Origin: Desulfovibrio sp.
Lineage (GTDB): Bacteria > Desulfobacterota > Desulfovibrionia > Desulfovibrionales > Desulfovibrionaceae
Length of the DNA: 64,000 bases
Direction: 5' to 3'
Assembly (NCBI GenBank): GCA_016218665.1
Contig: JACRDI010000009.1
Location: forward strand, 1 to 64,000
The position numbers were made by a program, and so were the translations under genes. The stretch's first letter is position 1. Every line of letters begins with the position of its first letter. The notes under the pieces were generated by a model, which saw only the letters and a list, made by a program, of their open reading frames with translations, made no database searches and had not been told where the DNA came from. Of this stretch, positions 24,201 to 32,763 are shown in pieces.

Positions 24201-25172
24201 ATGTCGTCCATTTCCGCATTCATGGAGCACAATTTTCGCCACTTCAACGCGCGCGAGACCGTGGACGCGGCGCGCGCCTGGCGCGACCTGCTGGACCAGG
24301 GCGGGGCCATGTTTCTGACCATGGGCGGGGCCATGAGCACCGCCGAAATCGGCGTGAGCCTCGCCAAGATGATCCGCCAGGGCAAGGTGAGCGCCATCTG
24401 CTGCACCGCAGCCAACCTTGAGGAAGACCTGTTCAACCTGTTCAACCACAATGAATACAAGATGGTGCCCGGCTATCGGGACCTCTCGCCCGAGGCCGAG
24501 CACGCCCTGTATGAGCAGGGCTTCAACCGCGTCACCGACACCTGCATCCCGGAGGGCGTGTTCCGTCAGGTGCAGGCGCGCATGGCGCGGCTGTGGCGCG
24601 AGGCTGCGGAGGCGGGCCAGCCGAAGTTTCCCTGGGAATTCGCCTACGCCCTGCTGGACGAACCCGGCGTGGCGGAACTGTACCAGGTCCCGGCGGAGCA
24701 TTCCTGGGTGCTGGCCGCCAAGGAGATGAACCTGCCCATCTACACCCCCGGCTGGGAGGACTGCACGCTAGGCAACATCTTCGTTTCCGAGGTCATGCAC
24801 GGCAAGCTGCCCCATCACGGGGCCATACGCCACGGCACGGAGCAGATGGAGCACCTGGCGCGCTGGTACATCAACAAGGCCGCGCACAAAGTTCCCGTGG
24901 GCTTCTTTCAGATCGGCGGCGGTATTGCCGGGGACTTCCCCATCTGCGTGGTGCCCATGCTCATCCAGGACATGGAGCGCGAGGACACGCCCTTCTGGGC
25001 CTATTTCGCGCAGATCGGCGACAGCACCACCAGCTACGGCTCCTATTCCGGGGCCGTGCCCAACGAGAAGATCACCTGGGGCAAGCTCGACGCCAACACC
25101 CCGCGCTTCATGATCAATTCAGACGCCTCCATCGTGGCCCCGCTCATATTCGCCTACGTGCTGGGGGAGTAA
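24201..25172 (+). CDS. deoxyhypusine-synthase-like protein
   Basis: A 323-residue protein of the deoxyhypusine synthase superfamily, an NAD-dependent aminobutyl transferase fold using spermidine. The conserved N-terminal MFLTMGGAMSTAEIG, the nucleotide-binding region (VGFFQIGGGIAGDF) and the catalytic segment ITWGKLD with Lys295 are all present. Bacteria have no eIF5A, so the acceptor is not hypusine on a translation factor; some relatives make homospermidine. ATG 24201 follows AGGAG. It ends a run that starts with the TM1266-family regulator and TonB receptor. The role in metal uptake, perhaps ligand or polyamine synthesis, is unknown. Confidence 0.85.
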   Translation: MSSISAFMEHNFRHFNARETVDAARAWRDLLDQGGAMFLTMGGAMSTAEIGVSLAKMIRQGKVSAICCTAANLEEDLFNLFNHNEYKMVPGYRDLSPEAEHALYEQGFNRVTDTCIPEGVFRQVQARMARLWREAAEAGQPKFPWEFAYALLDEPGVAELYQVPAEHSWVLAAKEMNLPIYTPGWEDCTLGNIFVSEVMHGKLPHHGAIRHGTEQMEHLARWYINKAAHKVPVGFFQIGGGIAGDFPICVVPMLIQDMEREDTPFWAYFAQIGDSTTSYGSYSGAVPNEKITWGKLDANTPRFMINSDASIVAPLIFAYVLGE

Positions 25173-25190
25173 GGCGAAGGCAAAGGGCCT

Positions 25191-25220
25191 AAAACCCCGG
25201 CTGCTGCGTAAGGCAGCCGG
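25191..25220 (-). terminator. intrinsic terminator for the minus-strand tonB operon
   Basis: Arms ccggctgc (25197-25204) and gcagccgg (25213-25220) with an 8-base loop; on the minus strand the hairpin is followed by GG and TTTT (complement of 25191-25194). It separates the convergent deoxyhypusine-synthase-like and tonB genes. Confidence 0.72.
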
Positions 25221-25235
25221 AGCCTTGGCCGGCGC

Positions 25236-26057
25236 TCAGCGCCCATCCAGCGCGAAGCGCACCGGCAGGGTCATCCAGACGCCCACCGGAGCGCCCTTGA
25301 ATACGGCCGGTTCGAAGCGCCACTTGCGGGCGGCCTCCACGGCCTTTTCCTCGAACACGCCCGCAGGCTCCGCCGCCTGCACCAGCACCTCGCGCACGCC
25401 GCCCTCGGCGTCCACATAGAGCCGCAGCGTGACCTGGCCGGATATGCCGCGCCGCCGCGCATTCATGGGATAGATGGGCTTCACGCGTTTCACCGCCACG
25501 GGCATGCGGTCCACGGCGATTCCGCCCTGGCCCGTGCCGCTGCCGACGGATTGGCCGGAGCCCGTTCCCTGACCGCCGCCCTGACCGCCGCCCGTGCCGC
25601 CGCCAGACCCTCCGGTTGAGGCTGTGGGCGCACCCGTTCCCGTCGCCGTTACAGGCGCGGCCTGCGGTGCGGACGGAACTGGGGGAGCCTCGGTTCGGCG
25701 CGCCGCCGGATCGGGTATGGCCATGGCCTGCGGCGCTTTTGGCGCGGGGGCCGCCTCCCGCGATGCGGGCAGAGCCTGCGTGACGCCTGGCGAGCCCCCG
25801 CCGCCCTTGGCTCCGGCTATCTCCACGAACTCCACTTCCACCAGCGGCAAGGGAACCGGGAGGGGCGCGGCCAGCTTGGCGCACAACAGCGCACCGAGAA
25901 ACAGAGCATGCAGCACGGCGGAGACGCCCAGGGACAGGGTCCGCACGCGGACGGACCTTCCAATGAGCGGCAGGCGCAGGCGCGCTCGCTGGCGGCGAAC
26001 AGGCTGCGTTTCAGCAAGGCCCTCTATGGCTTGGATGAGCACTGCGGCCTCGTCCAT
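25236..26057 (-). CDS. tonB: TonB energy-transducing protein
   Basis: A 273-residue protein starting at ATG 26057 with GGAGAG upstream, 13 bases after the ABC permease. It has a basic cytoplasmic N-terminus, one membrane anchor (TLSLGVSAVLHALFLGALLC), a Pro/Ala-rich then Gly/Ser/Thr-rich periplasmic linker (unusually Gly-rich, GGGTGGGQGGGQGTGSGQ), and the C-terminal TonB domain at about 190-273 (RVKPIYPMNARRRGISGQVT, VQAAEPAG, ARKWRFEPAV). It passes ExbBD energy to the outer-membrane receptors. It lies in an operon with an ABC-2 exporter. Confidence 0.93.
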   Translation of the reverse strand: MDEAAVLIQAIEGLAETQPVRRQRARLRLPLIGRSVRVRTLSLGVSAVLHALFLGALLCAKLAAPLPVPLPLVEVEFVEIAGAKGGGGSPGVTQALPASREAAPAPKAPQAMAIPDPAARRTEAPPVPSAPQAAPVTATGTGAPTASTGGSGGGTGGGQGGGQGTGSGQSVGSGTGQGGIAVDRMPVAVKRVKPIYPMNARRRGISGQVTLRLYVDAEGGVREVLVQAAEPAGVFEEKAVEAARKWRFEPAVFKGAPVGVWMTLPVRFALDGR

Positions 26058-26070
26058 CCTCTCTCCCGCG

Positions 26071-26808
26071 TCAGTCCCTGGCCCTGGCCACGTTGCGCAT
26101 GGCGAGCAGGAAGGCTCCGACCCCAGCCGCCGCAAGCAGCGCCAGGGATGTGAGCGGCAGCTCCGCGCCCGTGGCCGCAGCCCTGGCCGCACGCGAGGCG
26201 TGTGTCAGCGGCAGGCAGAGGAGCAGCCCCTGCGCCCAGTCCGGCAGGCGTTCCACCGGGAAGAAGGTGCCACCCAAAAAGGCCATGGGCGTGATGACGA
26301 AGCTGGTGAGCATGGCCTAGTCTGCGTGGGATTTGATGAGCATGGCCAAGCCCACAGCGAGCGACGCGAAAAAGAAGCTGTTGAGCATGAGCGCCAGCCA
26401 GAACGCCGGGCCGCACCAGGGGTGTACTCCGAACAGCGCGCCCAGCAGCACCGTGAGCGCGGAGGCCAGAAGCCCGCGCGTCATGCCCGCCAGCACCTCG
26501 CCCAGCACGTAACCGCCGGGGGCTACGGGCGCGCTCTGGATCTCGTCGAAGATGCGCCAGTAAAACCGGGCCACGTTGATTTCCCCGGCAACGGACCAGG
26601 CCTGGGTCATGCTGCTCATGGCCGCCAGCCCCGGCACCAGGAACTGGAGGTAGGGCACGCCCGCGTGGCTCGCCACCTCGCCCAGGCCCCAGCCGAAGGC
26701 CAGCAGGTACAACAGCGGGGACACACACATGGTGGCCAGCATCTTGGGGCCGCGGCGGCGCATCAAGAGCGCCTCGCGGTAGTAGACCGCGCTCCAGCCC
26801 TGGATCAT
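26071..26808 (-). pseudogene. ABC-2 type permease interrupted by an in-frame TAG
   Basis: The 244 sense codons plus one internal stop make a full NodJ-like permease: six membrane segments are visible across both parts, for example LGALFGVHPWCGPAFWLALM before and FVITPMAFLGGTFFPVERL after. The TAG is at 26317-26319 (complement cta), directly after MLIKSHAD, inside a conserved stretch, and the frame continues without a shift. An ATG two codons after the stop could restart an 80-residue second part. The ATP-binding gene overlaps its start by 4 bases. It is either a recent nonsense mutation, a sequencing error, or a read-through site. TAG is used freely as a stop by other genes here. Confidence 0.85.
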
Positions 26809-27647
26809 GCCAGCTTCCTCCCGGTCACCCTGTGGAACACGTCTTCAAGGTTCACGCGGCGCAGGGTGAACGGTCCTGGCAAGGTGGAACCGAAGGCCTG
26901 CGCCTCCTCGCGTCCCGGAAAGTAATCCGTGCGCATGCCCTCGCCATTGAGCGCATCCACGGCCCAGGCGCCCAACCCGGCCATGAGCTCCTGCGGGGTT
27001 CCCAGCGCCGCCACCTGGCCCCCGTGCAGGAAGGCCACGCGGTCGGCCAGAAACTCGGCCTCCTCAATGTAATGAGTGGTGAGCAGGATGGTGGTGCCGC
27101 CCTCGCGGATGCGCTTCATGGCCGTCCAAAGCGTGCGCCGGATGGAGGGGTCCAGGCCCACGGTTGGTTCGTCTAGGAACAGCACGCGCGGCTCGTGCAT
27201 CAGCGCACGCGCGATCATCACCCTACGGCGCTGCCCGCCAGACAGCTCGCGCACCAGCGAGGCGGCGCGGTCGGCCATCTCCAGCCGCTCCAGCGCCTCC
27301 CCGGCCCGGCTGGAGCGCAGCGGCGCAGGCATGCCGAACAGCCGCCCGTGCACTTCCAGGTTTTCCGCAACCGTAAGGTCCTGGTCCAGGTTGATGGCCT
27401 GGGCCACCACCCCGCACAGGGCCTTGGCCCGCGTCGGCTCCCGTGCCACGTCCACGCCGCCCACCAGCGCCCGCCCGCCGTCCGGCAGGGTTAAACCGGT
27501 GAGGATGCGGATGGTCGTGGTTTTTCCCGCGCCGTTGGGGCCAAGGTAGGCGAATAGCTCCCCGGCCCGCACGTGCAGGTCCACCCCGGACAGCGCCTTC
27601 CTTGCGCCGTAGCTCTTCGCGAGCCCTTCAAGAACTATCACACGCAT
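26805..27647 (-). CDS. ABC transporter ATP-binding protein, NodI/DrrA type
   Basis: A 280-residue ATPase of an ABC-2 exporter. Walker A is GPNGAGKTTT, the Q-loop VVAQAINLDQ, the signature LSGGQRRRV, Walker B VLFLDEPTVGLDP and the H-loop TTHYIEEAE. The C-terminal extension (about 220-280) is typical of the DrrA/NodI type. ATG 27647 has AGGAG at 3-5 bases. The stop overlaps the permease start as ATGA. Downstream is tonB, an unusual pairing. Because the permease is interrupted, this ATPase may currently lack a functional partner. Confidence 0.92.
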   Translation of the reverse strand: MRVIVLEGLAKSYGARKALSGVDLHVRAGELFAYLGPNGAGKTTTIRILTGLTLPDGGRALVGGVDVAREPTRAKALCGVVAQAINLDQDLTVAENLEVHGRLFGMPAPLRSSRAGEALERLEMADRAASLVRELSGGQRRRVMIARALMHEPRVLFLDEPTVGLDPSIRRTLWTAMKRIREGGTTILLTTHYIEEAEFLADRVAFLHGGQVAALGTPQELMAGLGAWAVDALNGEGMRTDYFPGREEAQAFGSTLPGPFTLRRVNLEDVFHRVTGRKLA

Positions 27648-27668
27648 ATCTCCTGCGTTTCAAATTCG

Positions 27669-27740
27669 AATGCATTAGTAGCATACGATTCAATTCTTGA
27701 AAAGTCTCTTGTGCTACGTTTTGTGATTTGGTATGCATGC
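27669..27740. promoter_or_regulatory. AT-rich divergent control region between exporter and FecB-like genes
   Basis: A 122-base gap with marked AT content separates the minus-strand exporter operon from the plus-strand importer operon. It holds TTGTGCTACGT (27709-27719), AGTAGCATACG (27678-27688) and a repeated ATGCAT/GCATGC pair. The words recall those in the 20.9-21.1 kb region. This is a likely site for a shared metal regulator. Confidence 0.4.
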
Positions 27741-27769
27741 CTCCGCGCGGTTCACACGGGGAGGCAAAC

Positions 27770-28840
27770 ATGCTCGCAGGGAAGAACACTCACAGGACAA
27801 TACGCAGGACTGGCGCGGCGTTGGCTGCCACGGTTCTGACGCTGCTGATTCTTTGCGGCTGCGGCAAGGGTGAGCCCGGAGTGGCGGAGGACCAGGGGGT
27901 GCGTGTTACCGACGCCACTGGCCACGAGGTGCTGGTCAAGCGCAACCCCATGCGCGTGGTGACGCTGAACAAGAACGCCGCCGAGCTGCTGCGGCTCATG
28001 GGCGTCATCGACCGCGTGGTGGGCGTGTCCGACTGGATTCCCAAGAACCCGGACTACTGGCCGGAGCTTGCCGGGGCGCGCAACGTGGGCAAGTTCAACG
28101 CGCCCGACGAGGAGGCCATCGCCGCCCTCAAGCCGGACCTGGTGCTGTGCTACCAGAACTCGCCCGGCCCCGGCTTTGACGAGAAGATGCGCGCCGCGGG
28201 CATCCAGGTGCTGCGGCTGGAGCTGTACCGCATCACCGCGCTGCCGCGCGACGTGGAGGGCCTGGGCCGCATCTTCGGGCGCGAGGACAAGGCCCGCGAA
28301 TACCTGGATTGGCTCAAGGTGCGCATGGACGAGGTGGCCCGCCGCGTGGCCGCCAGCAAAAGCAGGCCCGACGTGTACATCGAGGGCTACTCCGACTTCG
28401 CGGCCTGCGGCAACAGCTCCGGCATGCACGAGCGCCTGGAGTTCGCGGGCGGGCGCAACATATCCGAGGCCATGCAGCCCGCCAACACCCCCGTGTCGCC
28501 GGAGTGGGTGCTGGAGCGCCAGCCCTGGGCCGTGGTAAAGATGAGCTCCCAGAACGGCTGCTACACCCATGACGGCCCGGAGGGCATGGTGGACCAGCGC
28601 GCCTCCCTGCTGGCCCGCACGGGCTGGGCCAAGACCCCGGCGGGCAAGGCCGGGCGCGTGTTCCTCATGACCACGGACGTCACCAGCGGCGCGGCCAGCG
28701 TGGTGGGCATCGCCTGGATCGCCAAGTGGCTGCACCCGGACACCTGCTCGGATCTGGACCCCAACCAGTGGCACCGCGAATTCATTGAGCGCTTCCAGGG
28801 CAGACCCTGGCGCGGCGTGTACGTGCACCCGGAGCACTAG
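27770..28840 (+). CDS. ABC importer substrate-binding lipoprotein, FecB/BtuF type
   Basis: A 356-residue cluster A-type binding protein for metal chelates. ATG 27770 has GGGGAGG upstream; the basic leader and LILCGC lipobox place it as a lipoprotein on the periplasmic side of the inner membrane. The N-lobe has RVVTLNKNAAELLRLMGVID and the C-lobe WVLERQPWAVVKMSS. It diverges from the exporter operon and begins an operon with permease, ATPase, TonB receptor and the CobN-type chelatase. The ligand may be a siderophore, heme or other tetrapyrrole, or a Ni or Co complex. Confidence 0.88.
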   Translation: MLAGKNTHRTIRRTGAALAATVLTLLILCGCGKGEPGVAEDQGVRVTDATGHEVLVKRNPMRVVTLNKNAAELLRLMGVIDRVVGVSDWIPKNPDYWPELAGARNVGKFNAPDEEAIAALKPDLVLCYQNSPGPGFDEKMRAAGIQVLRLELYRITALPRDVEGLGRIFGREDKAREYLDWLKVRMDEVARRVAASKSRPDVYIEGYSDFAACGNSSGMHERLEFAGGRNISEAMQPANTPVSPEWVLERQPWAVVKMSSQNGCYTHDGPEGMVDQRASLLARTGWAKTPAGKAGRVFLMTTDVTSGAASVVGIAWIAKWLHPDTCSDLDPNQWHREFIERFQGRPWRGVYVHPEH

Positions 28841-28842
28841 GC

Positions 28843-29862
28843 GTGCAGGTGGCGGCGGACAAAACGGGCGTGGAGGCCTACGGCGCGCTCACCGGCAGGC
28901 GCGCGGCGCGCATCCTGGTTCTGGCGGCCCTGCTGGCGGCCTCGGCGGTGGTCTCCCTGGCCGTGGGCAGCAGCTCCGCCGGCCTGCGCGACACCCTGCG
29001 CACCGGGCTGGACGGGGTCATCTTCTGGGAGCTGCGCGTGCCGCGCGTGCTCATGGGCCTGCTGGTGGGCTCCGGCCTGGCCGTGGGCGGGGCCGTGACC
29101 CAGGCCGTGCTCAAGAACCCGCTGGCCTCGCCCTTCACCCTGGGCGTGGCCTCGGGCGCGGGCTTCGGCGCGGCGCTCGGCATCGTGCTGGCCGGGGCCA
29201 TTGCCAAATGGGCCGTGGCGGGCGGGGCCTTCGGCTTCGCGCTCGTCACCGCGCTGTTCATTTTGGGCGTGGCCCGCATGAAGAGCGCCACCCCGGAGAC
29301 CCTCGTGCTCGCTGGCGTGGCCATCATGTTCCTGTTCTCTGCCGGAACCTCGCTCTTGCAGTTCCTGGGCACGGAGCAGCAGATCCAGGCCATCGTGTTC
29401 TGGAGCTTCGGCAACCTCTCGCGCGCCTCCTGGACGGACATCCTCATCGCCGCAGGCATGATTCTGCCCGCCCTGCCGCTGCTCTTCCTGCGCGGCTGGG
29501 ACCTGAACCTGCTCCTGGCGGGCGACGAGATGGCCGCCAGTCTGGGCGTCAACGTGGACCGGCTGCGCCTGGCCGCGCTTTTGCTGGCCGCGCTCATGAC
29601 CGCTGGGGCCATCTGCTTCACCGGCGTCATCGGCTTCATCGGGCTGGTGGGGCCGCACTTGGCGCGGATGATGGTGGGCGGCGACCACCGCTTCCTGCTC
29701 CCGGCCTCGGCCCTGTCAGGCGCGTTGCTGGTGCTGGTGTCCGACTGCCTGGGCCGCACGCTCTTCGCCCCGCACATGATTCCCATCGGCATCGTCACGG
29801 CCTTCCTGGGCGTGCCCTTTTTCTTCGCGCTGCTCATCCGGCGCAAACGGGAGTTCTGGTGA
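28843..29862 (+). CDS. ABC importer permease, FecCD/BtuC family
   Basis: A 339-residue permease with about nine to ten membrane helices and the family motifs LRVPRVLMGLLVGSGLAVGG, QAVLKNPLASPFTLGV and FIGLVGPHLARMMVGGDHR. The start is GTG 28843, 2 bases after the binding-protein stop, with an ATGA-like one-base overlap onto the ATPase downstream. It moves a metal chelate through the inner membrane. Confidence 0.93.
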   Translation: MQVAADKTGVEAYGALTGRRAARILVLAALLAASAVVSLAVGSSSAGLRDTLRTGLDGVIFWELRVPRVLMGLLVGSGLAVGGAVTQAVLKNPLASPFTLGVASGAGFGAALGIVLAGAIAKWAVAGGAFGFALVTALFILGVARMKSATPETLVLAGVAIMFLFSAGTSLLQFLGTEQQIQAIVFWSFGNLSRASWTDILIAAGMILPALPLLFLRGWDLNLLLAGDEMAASLGVNVDRLRLAALLLAALMTAGAICFTGVIGFIGLVGPHLARMMVGGDHRFLLPASALSGALLVLVSDCLGRTLFAPHMIPIGIVTAFLGVPFFFALLIRRKREFW

Positions 29863-30635
29863 TGCTCACAGCCCGGAACATCTCTTACGACTACCCGGAC
29901 CGCCAGGTGCTGCGCGGGGTGTCGCTGTCCCTGGCACCCGGCGAGGTGCTGGCCGTGCTGGGCCAGAACGGCGCGGGCAAGTCCACCCTCCTGCGCTGCC
30001 TGGCCGGGGCGCTCAAGCCCACGGGCCAGGTGGTGCTGGACGGCCGCCCGCTCCAGTCCGTGCCGCCCGGCGAGCGCGCGCGACTGCTGGCTTTTGTGCC
30101 GCAACATGTGCCGACGCGTCTGCCCATGACCGTGTTCGAGGCCGTGCTCTTGGGACGCAGGCCCTACCTGTCCTGGCGCCCAAGGCCGCAGGACCTGGAG
30201 GCGGCCTGGGAGGCCCTGTCGCTCCTGGGGCTGGAGGAACTGGCGCAGCGCGAGTTCTCCGAGATCTCCGGCGGCCAGCGGCAGAAGGTGGCCCTGGCCC
30301 GCGCCCTGGCCCAGGAGAGCCGCCTGCTGGTCATGGACGAGCCCACGAGCAGCCTGGACCTGAGGCACCAGTTGGAGGTCATGACCCTGCTCTGCGCGCA
30401 GGCCGAGGAACGCGACACCGGAGTCATCCTGGCCGTGCACGACCTGAACCTGGCCGCGCGCTACGCCAGCCGGGCGCTTCTGCTTTGCTCCGGACGTGTG
30501 CTGGCCGAGGGTGCGCCCGACGAGGTGCTCACCGAGGCGCTCATCCGTGAAGCCTATGGCGTGGACGTGCTGCGTGTGCAGACGGGCGCTGGCGCCATGT
30601 TATTCCCTCTGTCCGCCGTGGGCGGCCGGGCTTGA
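29862..30635 (+). CDS. ABC importer ATP-binding protein, FecE/BtuD type
   Basis: A 257-residue ATPase with Walker A GQNGAGKST, Q-loop VPQHVPTRLPMT, signature ISGGQRQKVALAR, Walker B LLVMDEPTSSLDLRHQ and H-loop AVHDLNLA. ATG 29862 overlaps the permease TGA by one base. A TonB-dependent receptor starts 29 bases after its stop, so outer- and inner-membrane steps are co-transcribed. Confidence 0.94.
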   Translation: MLTARNISYDYPDRQVLRGVSLSLAPGEVLAVLGQNGAGKSTLLRCLAGALKPTGQVVLDGRPLQSVPPGERARLLAFVPQHVPTRLPMTVFEAVLLGRRPYLSWRPRPQDLEAAWEALSLLGLEELAQREFSEISGGQRQKVALARALAQESRLLVMDEPTSSLDLRHQLEVMTLLCAQAEERDTGVILAVHDLNLAARYASRALLLCSGRVLAEGAPDEVLTEALIREAYGVDVLRVQTGAGAMLFPLSAVGGRA

Positions 30636-30664
30636 AAAGAATACGATTCCGGGAGGAAGAGTCC

Positions 30665-32737
30665 ATGCACTTCAAAACGCTTCTGCTTTGCCTTGCGCTG
30701 TACCTTACCGTTGCCGGGTCCGCCCTGGCGGAAACCCCTTCGGCCGACAACGCCACAAGCACGCCATCGGCCTCCAAGGGGACCCGGCTCCAGGAGGTTC
30801 TGGTCACGGCAACCAGCCACGAGACCCGCGTGGACGCCGTGCCCAACGCGGTGACGGTCATCACCCGCGAGCAGATCGACCAGATGGTGGCCCCCACCAC
30901 CATCGACATCCTGAAGAACGCCGCCGGCGTCGAGGTGTACAACGCCCGCGGGCCGCTCTCGTCGAGCACCTACAACCGCGTCATCATGCGCGGCCAGGGC
31001 AGCAACCCCGCACGCATCCTGGTGATGCTCAACGGCATCCCCCAGGCGGGCGGCCAGAACGGCGACTTCGAATGGAGCTTCATCAACCCCCGCGACGTGG
31101 AGCGCATCGAGATCGTGCGTGGCCCCGGCTCCGCGCTCTACGGCTCCCAGGCCATGGGCGGCGTCATCAACATCATTACCCGCAAGCCCACCGAGGCCGA
31201 CGGCAAGACCGTGTTGGAAACCAAGTACGGCTCGCTGAACACCATGAGCGCCTCGGCCTCCCACTCCCGCAAGGAGGGCGACTGGGGCTTCTACGGCTCG
31301 GCCACGGTAGGTGGAACCGATGGCTATCAGGTAATCCCCGGCGACCAGGTGGTCTACAAAAGCGGCGCGGCCACGAACTCCGACAAGCTGCGCAGCGAGA
31401 ATGACTGGGGCCGAGGCGTGGTGACCTACGACATCGACAAAACTTCCGGCCTGACCCTGAACATGATGCATGGGCACTTCATCAACCAGGGCATGTACAA
31501 CTTCATGCACGAGTTCACGGCCTTCGAAATGGCCAAGAAGCAGGCGGACCTGAACTACGCCAAGAAATTCACGGGGGGGGAGGTGTTGGCGTACGCCTCC
31601 GGCGCCTACCAGTATTCAACCTACGACGGCACCAGCAGCAGCGCGCCGTACAACAACATGGCCAAGACCGGCGAATCCCCGGCCTACCAGCGTGACTACC
31701 AGGGTGGCGTCAAGGCCACCGTGGACGCGGGCCTGGGCAACACCCTGAGCGCGGGGCTGGACATCAAGCGCACCAGCTATGACCGTCGTTATGACAACTA
31801 CGGCATGGCGGGCAACAACTATGGCTCGGCCGGAGGCGATGCCCAGGTCTGGGGCGCGTTCCTGCAAGACGAATTGAATCTGTTTGACGGCCGCCTCCTG
31901 ATCACCCCGGGCGTGCGCTACGAGAACACCAGTCTGTTCAACGGCTATGCCGAGCAACAGCCAACTGTTGCCCGGCGGGAGATGGCCCGTTCGCTCCTGC
32001 GTTCCCTCACCGGACGCGTGGGCGCGCGGTTGAACGTCGTGGACTGGCTCTCCTTCCGCTCGGCCTTCGGAGAGGCTTTCCGCGCCCCCACTCTGAACGA
32101 ACTTTACGGCGCCAGCCGCATCGGCACCAGCACCTACTACGGCAACACCGACCTCAAACCCGAACGGATGCGCTCCCTTGAGGGCGGCGTGGACATCACC
32201 CCGCTGGACGACCTGCGCATCTCGCTCACGGTCTACAAGAACCACGCGGTGGACTACATCGACAACGTGCTGGTGAGCACCGGACCCAACGTCTACAACA
32301 AGAAGAACATCGGCACCGTGGACACCGGCGGCTTCGAGGGCGAGGTCTCCTACACCTTCCTGGAGCACTGGCGCAGCTTCCTGAACCACCAGCAGTGCGA
32401 CCCCAAGCTCATGACCGGAACCTACGTGGGGCAGCGCATCACCGGCACGCCCACCATGACCACCTCCATCGGCCTGGCCTTCAGCGACCCCAAGCTGTTC
32501 AACGCCTCCGTGGTGAACCGCCGCGTGGGCCGCATCTACAACAATTCGGCCAACAGCCAAGTCTACGGCAACTACGATGTGGTGGACGTGAGACTGGCCA
32601 AGGCCTTCCAGCTTGAGACCTCCAAGCTGGAGCTCTCACTTGAGGTCTCCAACCTCTTCGATGTCCGCGTGCGCGAGACCTCAAGTACCCAGGCTCCCGG
32701 CAGCCTCTACACCGCTGGCGTGGCCTGGATATTCTAA
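30665..32737 (+). CDS. TonB-dependent outer-membrane receptor
   Basis: A 690-residue receptor. ATG 30665 has GGGAGG upstream, which decides against the earlier ATG at 30632. The signal peptide is about residues 1-24 (ALYLTVAGSALA). A short Thr/Ser-rich spacer precedes the TonB box LQEVLVTAT, then the plug (VMLNGIPQAGGQNGDFEWSF, IERIEIVRGPGSALYGSQAMGG) and the barrel ending AWIF. It lies between the FecBCD-type importer and the CobN-type chelatase. The order suggests uptake of a tetrapyrrole or metal chelate that the cytoplasmic chelatase then handles. Confidence 0.93.
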   Translation: MHFKTLLLCLALYLTVAGSALAETPSADNATSTPSASKGTRLQEVLVTATSHETRVDAVPNAVTVITREQIDQMVAPTTIDILKNAAGVEVYNARGPLSSSTYNRVIMRGQGSNPARILVMLNGIPQAGGQNGDFEWSFINPRDVERIEIVRGPGSALYGSQAMGGVINIITRKPTEADGKTVLETKYGSLNTMSASASHSRKEGDWGFYGSATVGGTDGYQVIPGDQVVYKSGAATNSDKLRSENDWGRGVVTYDIDKTSGLTLNMMHGHFINQGMYNFMHEFTAFEMAKKQADLNYAKKFTGGEVLAYASGAYQYSTYDGTSSSAPYNNMAKTGESPAYQRDYQGGVKATVDAGLGNTLSAGLDIKRTSYDRRYDNYGMAGNNYGSAGGDAQVWGAFLQDELNLFDGRLLITPGVRYENTSLFNGYAEQQPTVARREMARSLLRSLTGRVGARLNVVDWLSFRSAFGEAFRAPTLNELYGASRIGTSTYYGNTDLKPERMRSLEGGVDITPLDDLRISLTVYKNHAVDYIDNVLVSTGPNVYNKKNIGTVDTGGFEGEVSYTFLEHWRSFLNHQQCDPKLMTGTYVGQRITGTPTMTTSIGLAFSDPKLFNASVVNRRVGRIYNNSANSQVYGNYDVVDVRLAKAFQLETSKLELSLEVSNLFDVRVRETSSTQAPGSLYTAGVAWIF

Positions 32738-32763
32738 CTTTGTGCGAGGGGGAGGCCCGGACC

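Noticed and set aside
26317-26319. TAG read as pyrrolysine or another recoded amino acid
   Set aside because: TAG ends several genes here (for example 4690, 9649 and 23383), and no recoding element is visible; a point mutation is simpler.
28878-30440. Long open frames antisense to the importer permease and ATPase
   Set aside because: These are shadows of well-conserved ABC genes in GC-rich DNA.
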